From Ruegeria_C sp040830705 (GTDB lineage: Bacteria > Pseudomonadota > Alphaproteobacteria > Rhodobacterales > Rhodobacteraceae), in contig JBFOME010000022.1 in assembly GCA_040830705.1 (NCBI GenBank), positions 1 through 64,000 on the forward strand: a stretch of 64,000 bases of DNA, in the 5' to 3' direction. A program made the translations under genes and the position numbers. This document shows, one piece after another, positions 25,875-33,982 of the stretch; position 1 is the stretch's first letter, and each line of letters begins with the position of its first letter. The notes beneath the pieces are model-generated. The model was not told where the DNA came from. It ran no database searches and saw only the letters and a program-made list of their open reading frames with translations.

Positions 25875-26977
25875 AGATCACCCGCATCCGCATCTACCAG
25901 ACCGGCCTGCCATACGTGGATGGGGCCTATGTCTGGGGGGCGGGCAATGCGATCGAAATGGCCACCGCGTCGGTCGTGGTTATCGACACGGATGCCGGGC
26001 TACAGGGATGTGGAGAGTTCACGCCCTGCGGCGAGAACTACATGGTTGCCCATTCTCAGGGCGTGCCTGCCCTGGCGAGGCTGGTGGCCCCGCATCTGCT
26101 GGGCGAAGACCCGCGCAACGTGGCGCGGATCGAACAGATCATGGACCAACTGGTGCAGGGGCATGGATATGCCAAGTCGCCCTTCGATGCCGCTTGCTGG
26201 GATGTGCTTGCGCAATCGCTGAACGCGCCGCTTCATGCGGTTTGGGGCGGCAGGCTGACCGACGGAGCGCCGATGTACCGGGTCGCGCCGCAAAAGGAAA
26301 CCAGTGACACAATCGCCGAGATGGACCGATACCGCGCCCAAGGGTATCGACAATTCCAGATTAAGGTCGGTTCCGATTGGGCTGCTGATATAGGTCGGAT
26401 CCGTTCGACCGTCGAGCTGCTAAGGCCGGGTGAAAAGGCGATGGCCGACGCCAACCAGGGCTGGCGAGTCGATGATGCGCTGCGCGTGGCGCGGGCCACG
26501 CGGGACTTGGATTACATCCTTGAACAGCCCTGCCGCACTTACGCCGAATGCCTGCAGGTCCGCGCCCGAACCGACCTGCCGATGAAGCTTGATGAATGTG
26601 TGACCGGTATGGCCGTGGCGCAGCGCATCGTGGCCGATCAGGCCGCCGAACTGGTATGCCTGAAAATCTCCAATCTTGGGGGGCTCAGCAAGGCCAGGCG
26701 CGTGCGCGACTTCCTGGTCGAGAACCGCATTCCGGTTGTGGCCGAGGACAGTTGGGGGGGCGAAATCGCAACGGCCGCATTGTCGCATTTCGCGGCAACG
26801 ACGCCAGCGAACTATCTGCAAAACACAACCGACCTGATGAATTACAACACAAGATCGACAGGTGTCGGCGGGGCGGTGGTGCGGGACGGCAAGCTGTATG
26901 CTCCCGATGCGCCGGGTCTTGGCGTGGCGCCGGATTTTGCAAGCCTCGGCAAACCGGTGGAGGAGTTCCTCACATGA
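25871..26977 (+). CDS. Enolase-superfamily enzyme 1 (mandelate racemase / muconate lactonizing group)
   Basis: A 368-residue enolase-superfamily protein: N-terminal capping domain, then a TIM barrel. Catalytic Lys165 lies in QIKVGSD and Lys265 in LKISNLGG. Metal ligands are Asp193 (ADANQGW), Glu218 (EQP) and Asp241 (LDE). Two opposed lysines are the mark of 1,1-proton-transfer enzymes and dehydratases such as hydroxyproline-betaine epimerase and cis-3-hydroxyproline dehydratase. It overlaps dddQ by four bases and the small cupin gene by four. It is the first of three paralogues in the operon. Confidence 0.87.
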   Translation: MKITRIRIYQTGLPYVDGAYVWGAGNAIEMATASVVVIDTDAGLQGCGEFTPCGENYMVAHSQGVPALARLVAPHLLGEDPRNVARIEQIMDQLVQGHGYAKSPFDAACWDVLAQSLNAPLHAVWGGRLTDGAPMYRVAPQKETSDTIAEMDRYRAQGYRQFQIKVGSDWAADIGRIRSTVELLRPGEKAMADANQGWRVDDALRVARATRDLDYILEQPCRTYAECLQVRARTDLPMKLDECVTGMAVAQRIVADQAAELVCLKISNLGGLSKARRVRDFLVENRIPVVAEDSWGGEIATAALSHFAATTPANYLQNTTDLMNYNTRSTGVGGAVVRDGKLYAPDAPGLGVAPDFASLGKPVEEFLT

Positions 26978-27258
26978 CACATCAGGCAACCGCAACATTG
27001 ATGATCGACGATGACCGGGTCCGGGTGACCCGGTTCGACTTCGCGCCCGGAGCGGAAACCGGGTGGCATCGGCACGCAATGGACTATGTGATCACCGCAA
27101 TAACAGATTGCCAAATGCGGCTCGATCTGCCGGATGGCACGTCCAGCACGGTCACGGTCCCCGCTGGCACGGCCTATCGACGCGATGAAGGGGTCGAGCA
27201 CAATGTGATCAATGCAGGCGACGCGCCGATGTCCTTTGTCGAGGTCGAGTTGAAATGA
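26974..27258 (+). CDS. Small cupin protein
   Basis: A 94-residue single-domain cupin: FDFAPGAETGWHRHAMDYVITAITD carries the WHRH metal-binding start of motif 1, and VPAGTAYRRDEGVEHNVINAGD carries the histidine of motif 2. The ATG overlaps the stop of the preceding gene by four bases, and its stop overlaps the next gene by four. The frame runs open back to 26596 inside the enolase gene but that part is antiphase noise. Function unknown; such cupins may act as isomerases or hold pathway intermediates. Confidence 0.82.
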   Translation: MTHQATATLMIDDDRVRVTRFDFAPGAETGWHRHAMDYVITAITDCQMRLDLPDGTSSTVTVPAGTAYRRDEGVEHNVINAGDAPMSFVEVELK

Positions 27259-28370
27259 AGATCACGCGCCTCACCGTTTATCAGGTCGACCTACCGCTGG
27301 AACATCCCTACTGGCTGTCCGGCGGGCGGCTGAAATTTGAGGTGCTCGATGCCACGCTGGTCAAGATCGAATGTGATGAGGGTCTGACCGGTTGGGGCGA
27401 AGGCACGCCGTGGGGTCATACCTATGTGCCTGCGCATGGACCCGGCATCCGCGCCGGGATCGAGACTATGGCCCCGTTTCTCCTCGGTCTTGATCCGCGC
27501 AAGGTGCTGGAGATTGAGCGGGCGATGGATCTGGCGCTGCCGGGCCATCTCTATGCCAAATCACCCATCGATATGGCGTGCTGGGATATTGCAGGGCAGG
27601 CGGCGGGATTGCCGATCGCCGATCTGATGGGCGGAGGATCACGCGCCCCGCGTGCTATCGCGTCTTCGGTCGGCGCGAAGACCATTGAAGACACCCGCGC
27701 GGTGATGGAGCGCTATCGCCAGCGCGGCTATGTGGCACATTCCGTCAAGATCGGCGGAGATGTGGAGCGCGACATTGCCCGCATCCGTGATGTCGAGGCG
27801 CAGCGCGCGAAGGATGAGATCATCCTCTATGACGTCAATCGCGGTTGGAGCCGCCAGCAGGCTCTGCGGGTCATGCAGGCCACCGAGGATCTGCAGGTGA
27901 TGTTTGAACAGCCCTGCGAAACACTGGACGACATTGCTGCGCTGCGTCCACTGCACTCCGCCCCCGTCAGCATCGACGAAAGCCTCGTCACGCTTCAGGA
28001 TGCCGCACGGATCGCACGTGATGGGTTGGCCGAAGTCTTCGGCATCAAGCTCAACCGCGTCGGTGGCCTGACCAAAGCCGCCCGGATGCGCGATATCGCA
28101 TTGGCCCACGGGATCGACATGTTCGTGATGGCCACGGGCGGCAGCGTCCTTGCCGACGCCGAGGCGCTGCACCTTGCCGCCACCATCCCCGACCACGCCT
28201 GCCACGCCGTTTGGGCCTGTCAGGACATGCTTACCATCGACATTTGTGGTGGGCATGGCCCCCGCAACATCGACGGCCATCTGCATTTGCCCGAGGCTTC
28301 CGGCCTTGGTGTTGCACCGGATGAAGGGGCACTTGGCGCCCCGCTTGCAATCTATGAATCGCCACGATGA
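27255..28370 (+). CDS. Enolase-superfamily enzyme 2
   Basis: A 371-residue member of the mandelate racemase/muconate lactonizing group. Lys165 is in SVKIGGD, Lys265 in IKLNRVGG, and metal ligands are Asp193 (YDVNRGW), Glu218 (EQP) and Asp241 (IDES). The C-terminal half ends CQDMLTIDICGGHGPRNIDGHLHLP, which differs from paralogues 1 and 3 and suggests another substrate. The layout again fits racemases, epimerases or dehydratases of cyclic amino acids or their betaines. It overlaps both neighbouring genes by four bases. Confidence 0.87.
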   Translation: MKITRLTVYQVDLPLEHPYWLSGGRLKFEVLDATLVKIECDEGLTGWGEGTPWGHTYVPAHGPGIRAGIETMAPFLLGLDPRKVLEIERAMDLALPGHLYAKSPIDMACWDIAGQAAGLPIADLMGGGSRAPRAIASSVGAKTIEDTRAVMERYRQRGYVAHSVKIGGDVERDIARIRDVEAQRAKDEIILYDVNRGWSRQQALRVMQATEDLQVMFEQPCETLDDIAALRPLHSAPVSIDESLVTLQDAARIARDGLAEVFGIKLNRVGGLTKAARMRDIALAHGIDMFVMATGGSVLADAEALHLAATIPDHACHAVWACQDMLTIDICGGHGPRNIDGHLHLPEASGLGVAPDEGALGAPLAIYESPR

Positions 28371-29470
28371 AGATTACCCGCATATCCCTCTGGCATGTTC
28401 CGCTGACCTCGCATGTGACTTACACAATGGCGGCAGGCAAGAGCTGCGACACGGTTGAGACCGTTGTCCTGGCCCTCGATACCGATCAGGGCCGCACAGG
28501 ATGGGGCGAGGTCTGTCCGATCCCGCATTACCTTCCTGCCTATGCGCGGGGTGTTGCCCCCGCCGTGCAGGAACTGGCCCCAATTCTGCTAGGCGCGGAC
28601 CCGATCGGCCCCGAGGCTGTCATGGCGCGGCTCGACCGGTACCTGCCGGGTCATGTCTACGCCAAATCCGCGATTGATATCGCGCTCTGGGACCTGACCG
28701 GGCAGGCGGCTGGCCTGCCGCTTCATGCGCTGTTGGGCGGGCGACAGGCTGAGACCATGCCGCTCTATCACTCGATCACTTGCATCACCCCGGACGAGAT
28801 GGCCCGGATCGCGCAGGAGGCGCAGGATCAGGGGATCACCCAGTTTCAGGTCAAGCTGGGTGCGGATGACGATTGGCAGGCCGATGTGGCGCGGCTGCGC
28901 AGGGTGCGCGAGGCGGTTGGGCCGGGGCCGCTGGTCTATGGTGACTGGAATTGCGGAGCGACCTCGCTTACCGCCACACGGGTCGGGCGGGCGGTGCGGG
29001 ACCTCGACATCATGCTGGAACAGCCCTGCGCCACCATTGACGATTGCGCCCGGGTGCGGGCCGCGACCGGCCTTCCGATGAAGCTGGACGAATCCGCGCA
29101 TGACACGGCCAGCCTGCTAGAGGGTCATGCCAAAGGCTGCATGGATGTGGTGGCGGTAAAGTTATCAAAATTTGGCGGGCTGTCCGCTGCGCGGCGCGCG
29201 CGCGACTTGTGCTACCATCTGGGCGCGCGCATGTGCATCGAAGATACCTGGGGCTCTGACATCACAACCGCCGCCTTGCTGCATTTGGGTGCCGCAACTG
29301 CGCCCGACCGGGTCACAAATGTGTGTGACCTCTCGGGATATGTCTCGCCAAGGCTGGCACCCGCCGCACCAATCCGCGACAACGGACGGATCGCTCCACC
29401 TGCGGGTGTGGGGCTGGGCGTTGCACCCGACCGCGATGCGCTGGGCTCGCCCGATTTGATACTGGACTAG
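28367..29470 (+). CDS. Enolase-superfamily enzyme 3 (closest to hydroxyproline-betaine 2-epimerase type)
   Basis: A 367-residue member of the same group. The catalytic lysines fall at Lys163 (FQVKLGAD) and Lys265 (VKLSKFGG), which is the numbering I recall for the 4-hydroxyproline betaine 2-epimerase HpbD. Metal ligands are Asp193 (GDWN), Glu219 (EQP) and Asp241 (LDES). The late EDTWGSDITTAALLHLGA block is also like that group. With the Rieske and DMGDH-like genes this fits a proline- or hydroxyproline-betaine route, but the assignment rests on motif spacing. A ribosome site AGGAGG between this gene and the aminotransferase marks the next start. Confidence 0.87.
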   Translation: MKITRISLWHVPLTSHVTYTMAAGKSCDTVETVVLALDTDQGRTGWGEVCPIPHYLPAYARGVAPAVQELAPILLGADPIGPEAVMARLDRYLPGHVYAKSAIDIALWDLTGQAAGLPLHALLGGRQAETMPLYHSITCITPDEMARIAQEAQDQGITQFQVKLGADDDWQADVARLRRVREAVGPGPLVYGDWNCGATSLTATRVGRAVRDLDIMLEQPCATIDDCARVRAATGLPMKLDESAHDTASLLEGHAKGCMDVVAVKLSKFGGLSAARRARDLCYHLGARMCIEDTWGSDITTAALLHLGAATAPDRVTNVCDLSGYVSPRLAPAAPIRDNGRIAPPAGVGLGVAPDRDALGSPDLILD

Positions 29471-29479
29471 GAGGTCATC

Positions 29480-30754
29480 ATGCTCAACATTCTCAGTCAG
29501 GCTGAATGGTTCGAACGCGCTGCATCAGTGCTGCCGGGCGGAGGGTTGGGCAATTTCGACCCTTCGGTTTTCGTCCGAGACGGAAAGGGCAGCCGGGTCT
29601 GGGACGAAGACGGGCGCGAATATGTCGACTACCTGATCGGTTCAGGCCCAATGCTGCTTGGCCATGGTCACCCCGAGGTGCTGGAAGCGGTGGCCGAACA
29701 ATTGCCCAAGGGCATGACCTTTTTTGCCAACAACGCCCGCGCCGTCGAATTGGCCGAAGAGATTTGTGCAGCTGTACCTTGCGCCGAGCAACTGCGTTAT
29801 GTCTCTTCGGGCGGCGAGGCGGATATGTACGCGATCCGGCTGGCTCGCGCCTTTACCGGACGCGATAAGGTGGTCAAGTTCGAAGGCGGCTATCATGGCA
29901 TGAGCGCAGAGGCGCAGATGAGCCTTGCGCCCTCAAAGATGGTGAATTTTCCGCAAGCTGTGCCCGACAGTGCGGGAATCCCCGATAGCGTTCGCGCCGA
30001 GATGCTGATCGCACCGTTCAACGACCCGGACTATATCCGTTCCCTTCTGGCCGAACACGGCGATCAGGTGGCCGCGATCATTGTTGAACCCCTGCAAAGG
30101 GTCATCCCGCCTGAGCCCGGTTTTCTGCAATTGCTGCGGGACGAGGCCGACAAATACGGTATCGTGTTGATCTATGACGAGGTGGTGACCGGCTTTCGTT
30201 TCGCCTATGGCGGGGCGCAGGAGCTCTACGGTGTCACCCCCGATCTAGCGACCCTTGGCAAGGTAATCGGTGGGGGTTTCCCGCTGGCGGCTATCGCCGG
30301 GCGGGCCGATATCATGGCGCATTTCGACAAGGCGGCTGTGGGCGAGGACAAGTGGCTGATGCAACTTGGGACGCTGTCGGGGAATCCTGTGGCGGCGGTT
30401 GCCGGTCTGAAGACGATGGAGATCTTGCGCCGGGAGGGGCAATATGACCGTCTGCGCGCCAACGGGTCCCGCCTGATGCGGATGGCGTCAGCAGCGCTGG
30501 ATGGCCAGCAGATCGCGCACAGGATAGTTGGCGACCCAACCCTGTTCGAGATCGTGTTCACCACGGCACAGGTGCGCGACTATCGCGACGTGTTTCGCGC
30601 CGACAGTGCACGCGCGGCGCGCTTCAATGCGGTGCTGATGCAGAACGGCGTTTTTAAGGCCCCGGGCAAGACCTATCCGTCGCTTGCGCTGACTGAAGAG
30701 GATTTTGCGCTGACCGAGGCGGCCTATCTTAAGTCCGCCGAAGCAATTGCCTAA
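29480..30754 (+). CDS. Class III aminotransferase (glutamate-1-semialdehyde aminomutase-like)
   Basis: A 424-residue PLP enzyme: RYVSSGGEADMYAIRLARAFTGRDKVVKFEGGYHG binds the cofactor phosphate side, IYDEVVTGFR carries the PLP-ring aspartate, and LGKVIGGGFPLAAIAGR holds the Schiff-base lysine. Overall it resembles glutamate-1-semialdehyde 2,1-aminomutases, but its place at the end of a catabolic operon suggests an aminotransferase or aminomutase acting on a pathway amino acid. AGGAGGTCATC precedes the ATG. Confidence 0.88.
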   Translation: MLNILSQAEWFERAASVLPGGGLGNFDPSVFVRDGKGSRVWDEDGREYVDYLIGSGPMLLGHGHPEVLEAVAEQLPKGMTFFANNARAVELAEEICAAVPCAEQLRYVSSGGEADMYAIRLARAFTGRDKVVKFEGGYHGMSAEAQMSLAPSKMVNFPQAVPDSAGIPDSVRAEMLIAPFNDPDYIRSLLAEHGDQVAAIIVEPLQRVIPPEPGFLQLLRDEADKYGIVLIYDEVVTGFRFAYGGAQELYGVTPDLATLGKVIGGGFPLAAIAGRADIMAHFDKAAVGEDKWLMQLGTLSGNPVAAVAGLKTMEILRREGQYDRLRANGSRLMRMASAALDGQQIAHRIVGDPTLFEIVFTTAQVRDYRDVFRADSARAARFNAVLMQNGVFKAPGKTYPSLALTEEDFALTEAAYLKSAEAIA

Positions 30755-30759
30755 GCGGG

Positions 30760-30978
30760 TCAGACGAAATCGTTCATCACTTCGCGGATGATGTTCTCCC
30801 GGCGGATGCCGTGCGCTTTCAGGTCCTCATCGGTCATCGCGTAAAGCGTTTCGATCCGCTGCACGCGAGAATTCGCTTCGCCGATCCGGATCAGCGTTTC
30901 GAAGATGCCGTTGAAAAAATCGGCGACTGCGTGACCAGCGAGAACGAGGCCATTTGATTGTGTAACGGAATGGGCCAT
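30760..30978 (-). CDS. DUF1127-type small protein
   Basis: The open frame reaches 31023, but AAAGGAG lies about ten bases before the ATG at 30978, giving a basic 72-residue protein. The C-terminus RIETLYAMTDEDLKAHGIRRENIIREVMNDFV is the arginine-rich helix-turn pattern of DUF1127 proteins common in alphaproteobacteria, some of which bind RNA and affect phosphate or carbon metabolism. It converges on the aminotransferase with a five-base gap and is divergent from the GntR gene. Confidence 0.75.
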   Translation of the reverse strand: MAHSVTQSNGLVLAGHAVADFFNGIFETLIRIGEANSRVQRIETLYAMTDEDLKAHGIRRENIIREVMNDFV

Positions 30979-31180
30979 GTCGTGTTCGACTCCTTTTGCT
31001 GTTGAGGCTGAGATATGCTGCAACTGCGAAGGGTGAAACGACCGATCCGGAATATCCGCTTTGCAGCCGCTGCAACGCTGGGCGTCAGATCGGCGCCCCG
31101 GTGCGCTCAGGTCTTGTGCTGGCGCATTGCGGAAACCTTTCGGGCCGCCTAGGTTGGGTCTTCAAACGACGCGGGGATCC

Positions 31181-31831
31181 ATGGCGGGCCAAACCGAACA
31201 GGTGCTGAATGCGGTGCTGGCGGATATCGATGCCGGGCGGCTTGATCCCGGCGACGTTCTGGAGGAGGCCGCATTGATGGCGCGCCACGACGTGTCGCGC
31301 ACCCCGGTGCGCGAGGCGTTCATCCAGCTGGAAACCGTGGGTCTGATCCGTCGTCTTCCGCGCAAGGGGGCGGTGCTGTTCAAGCCGACGCTTGAGGAAT
31401 TCCTGGCCATCCTCGAAGTTCATGCACGGCTGGAAGGGCAGGCAGCCGGTCTGGCGGCGCGGCGTATGTCGGCGGCACAGGCGTTGGAGCTGGAGTCGGT
31501 GGTTGCTGCCTGCGAGACCCATGCGCGCGAGAAGGGGGATGAGGACCCTTATGGATACTACCGTCTGAACCTGCGCTTTCACGAAGCCGTCGCGCTGGGG
31601 GCGGGCAACCCGTATCTGGTCGAAATGATCAAGACCCATGCCCGCAAGCTGCTGGCCTATTACCGGGCGCGCTATCGCTATCCCGGTTCGATTGCCACGT
31701 CCGCACGGGAGCATCGCGAGATTGCCACACTGATCCTGGATCACCGGCGCGACGAGGCCGAAGAGCACATGACGCGCCACGTGCAATTTGACCAGGTCAC
31801 TGTGATGGATCTGCTGGCGGTTTTGGGTTGA
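31181..31831 (+). CDS. GntR-family transcriptional regulator (FCD/FadR subfamily)
   Basis: A 216-residue regulator with an N-terminal winged helix (LMARHDVSRTPVREAFIQLETVGLIRRLPRKGAVLFKP, about residues 31-68) and a C-terminal FCD ligand domain with the metal-binding histidines in LNLRFHEAVALGAGNP and SAREHREIATLI. The ATG at 31181 is the start that gives normal GntR length; the frame opens at 31061. FCD regulators respond to small organic acids. The likely targets are adjacent operons; none is proven. Confidence 0.88.
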   Translation: MAGQTEQVLNAVLADIDAGRLDPGDVLEEAALMARHDVSRTPVREAFIQLETVGLIRRLPRKGAVLFKPTLEEFLAILEVHARLEGQAAGLAARRMSAAQALELESVVAACETHAREKGDEDPYGYYRLNLRFHEAVALGAGNPYLVEMIKTHARKLLAYYRARYRYPGSIATSAREHREIATLILDHRRDEAEEHMTRHVQFDQVTVMDLLAVLG

Positions 31832-31838
31832 GGGAGGG

Positions 31839-31896
31839 CAAGGCCATTCGAACGGCCTTGGGCACGCGCTTTGCTAAGGCGCTTCGAAGCGCCATC
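31839..31896. repeat. 22-base palindromes between convergent genes (one good copy, one decayed)
   Basis: 31839-31860 is a 22-base palindrome (CAAG...CTTG, stem core GCC/GGC). A second, at about 31875-31896, keeps the core GGCGCTTCGAAGCGCC but has lost its outer arms. They fill the 64-base gap between the gntR stop and the stop of the minus-strand amidotransferase gene. Confidence 0.72.
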
Positions 31897-32609
31897 TAGG
31901 CGCGGCTTGCCTGTTCAAAAAACAGCGCGATACTCTCGGCGAAGCCTCTCTGATCTGCGCTTGCGGCCAGCGAGGCCCGCGCCCGTTCGGTGACATCGGG
32001 ACCCAGAATTGAGGCTACTTCCTCGGTCAGCGCAGCCATGAAGTCAGGGCTCATCTCGGGGTGGTGCTGCGTGGTGTAGATATGGCGCCCGATCGCAAAA
32101 CCCGACGTCGTGCATTGCTCCGAAACGGAGAGGTTGCGTGCGCCCTCGGGCAGGATCGACACCTGCTCTTTGTGGCTGGAATAGAGGTGGATGCGGTCGG
32201 GCAGATGGCTGGTCCAGCTTTCTTTTGCTGCAACATCGTTTGGCGTAAGCCCGTGCACCCAGCCTTCGGGGTTGTCATCCAGCGCGCCGCCTAGCGCCAG
32301 CGCAATAGCCTGGTGACCGAAGCAGGCGCCAAACATTGGGATCTTCTGCGCGTGCATCGCTCGGATTAGGTCCAGGAGGCGCAGCGCCCAATCCTCTCCG
32401 CTGCGAACAGAAGCCGGGCTACCGGTGATCATCACACCGTCAAACCGTGCTAGATCTTTTGGAAATACACTGTCCTTCACCGCAAAGACCTCGGTGGTCC
32501 AATCCGGGCGCACCAATTGGATGAGATCAGTGAATTTTTCACCATCCTTTGGATGTCGCTGCGCGAAGACGCTTTCGTCCGTGTTGGTCATCAGGATCGC
32601 CAAGTGCAT
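31896..32609 (-). CDS. Class I glutamine amidotransferase-like protein
   Basis: A 237-residue GATase domain. The catalytic triad is Cys96 (GACFGHQ), His183 and Glu185 (QHHPE). It resembles stand-alone GMP-synthase-type amidotransferases; some of these hydrolyse gamma-glutamyl amides. The glutamine-synthetase-like gene close by makes a gamma-glutamyl hydrolase role attractive but unproven. The frame opens at 32663; MHLAILMTN at 32609 is the natural N-terminus. It is divergent from the P450 gene, with 80 AT-rich bases between (32610-32689) holding both promoters. Confidence 0.85.
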   Translation of the reverse strand: MHLAILMTNTDESVFAQRHPKDGEKFTDLIQLVRPDWTTEVFAVKDSVFPKDLARFDGVMITGSPASVRSGEDWALRLLDLIRAMHAQKIPMFGACFGHQAIALALGGALDDNPEGWVHGLTPNDVAAKESWTSHLPDRIHLYSSHKEQVSILPEGARNLSVSEQCTTSGFAIGRHIYTTQHHPEMSPDFMAALTEEVASILGPDVTERARASLAASADQRGFAESIALFFEQASRA

Positions 32610-32689
32610 GGTATTACGCCCAAGTTTTTCATTTACATATTTATAACATCTAATAATATACACATGTTAACGGATTTTGGAAGACGTCA

Positions 32690-33949
32690 ATGACAGTCTG
32701 GACGCCCAGCGACGACGGCTATGCCGATCTGACCAGCCACGATGCTTTTGTGCACGGTGCACCGCACAACACCTTCGCGCGTTTGCGGCAGGATGACCCT
32801 CTGCACTGGACCGAATATGCCGACGGGCAGGATTTTTGGTCGGTGACCCGACATGCCGATATCTGCGAGATGAACAAGAACACGGCGGTCTTTTCCTCCG
32901 CCCGCGGTATCCGGATGGAGGATCAGAGCTATGAAGAATATCTCGCCCGCCGCACTTTTCAGGAGACCGACCCGCCGGAACACAGCCAGACTCGCATGAA
33001 ACTGTTCAAGGCGTTTTCGCGCACGACGATGGCGCAATACGAGGACGACATCCGCCAGATCTGCGTCGATATTCTGGATGATGTGCTAGAGCGCGAGTCA
33101 TTCGACGCCACCAAGGAAATCGCCCGGCAATTGCCGATGCGGATGCTGGGCCGGATTGTCGGCCTGCCGGATGAAGATCTGCCCTGGCTGGTGGAAAAGG
33201 GCGACGCGCTGATCGCCAATACCGACCCCGATTTCACCGCTCATGTGCTGGACAAGCTTGAAACGGATGAGTTCCGCATGATGCCCTTCAATTCACCGGC
33301 GGGGGCCGAACTTTATGCTTACGCGAAGGATCTGATGGCCTCGAAAGAGAAATCGGGCGACACGTCTGGCGTTCTGCACATGATCCTGCAACCGGCCAAG
33401 GACGGCTCGGTCATCACCGACACCGAATTTCGCAATTTCTTCTGCCTCGTGGTGGCGGCAGGCAATGACACGACGCGCTATTCCATCGCGGGTGGCATTC
33501 AGGCCATGTGTCATCAGCCGGAATTGCTGGGCCAGATGCAGGCGGGCGGTGACATCTGGGACACTGCGCCGGATGAAATCGTGCGCTGGGCCACGCCCGC
33601 GCTCTATTTCCGCCGCACCGCCACGCAGGATGTCGAGATGCATGGGAAGACGATCCGCGAAGGTGACAAGGTCCTGTACTGGTGGGCCTCCGCCAATCGG
33701 GACGAGACTGTCTTCAAAGATCCGTACCGCGTTGATCTGACCCGCAATCCAAAGGGGCATCTGAGCTTTGGTCAAGGTGGCCCGCATGTCTGCCTAGGTA
33801 TGTGGCTGGCCCGGCTTGAGGTGCGGGTGTTGTTTCAGGAACTGGCAAAGCGGATCAGCGCCATTGAACCGGCTGGCCCGCACAAGTTCCTGCGTTCGAA
33901 TTTCGTGGGTGGCATAAAGGAACTGCCGGTGACGGTCACTCTGGCCTAA
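32690..33949 (+). CDS. Cytochrome P450
   Basis: A 419-residue soluble bacterial P450. It has the I-helix AAGNDTTR (oxygen activation, Asp260/Thr261), the ExxR pair Glu296/Arg299 (DEIVRW) and the heme loop FGQGGPHVCLG with Cys368. It would hydroxylate or demethylate a small molecule, with electrons from ferredoxin partners not encoded next to it. It lies 33 bases ahead of the glutamine-synthetase-like gene on the same strand, so the two may act in one pathway, possibly oxidation of an amine derivative. Confidence 0.93.
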   Translation: MTVWTPSDDGYADLTSHDAFVHGAPHNTFARLRQDDPLHWTEYADGQDFWSVTRHADICEMNKNTAVFSSARGIRMEDQSYEEYLARRTFQETDPPEHSQTRMKLFKAFSRTTMAQYEDDIRQICVDILDDVLERESFDATKEIARQLPMRMLGRIVGLPDEDLPWLVEKGDALIANTDPDFTAHVLDKLETDEFRMMPFNSPAGAELYAYAKDLMASKEKSGDTSGVLHMILQPAKDGSVITDTEFRNFFCLVVAAGNDTTRYSIAGGIQAMCHQPELLGQMQAGGDIWDTAPDEIVRWATPALYFRRTATQDVEMHGKTIREGDKVLYWWASANRDETVFKDPYRVDLTRNPKGHLSFGQGGPHVCLGMWLARLEVRVLFQELAKRISAIEPAGPHKFLRSNFVGGIKELPVTVTLA

Positions 33950-33982
33950 GCTGTACAGGGACTAAGGGGAGGAAACCGAACC

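Noticed and set aside
26596..26973. Long N-terminal extension of the small cupin frame
   Set aside because: It lies wholly inside the first enolase-superfamily gene in another frame; the cupin has a proper ATG at 26974.
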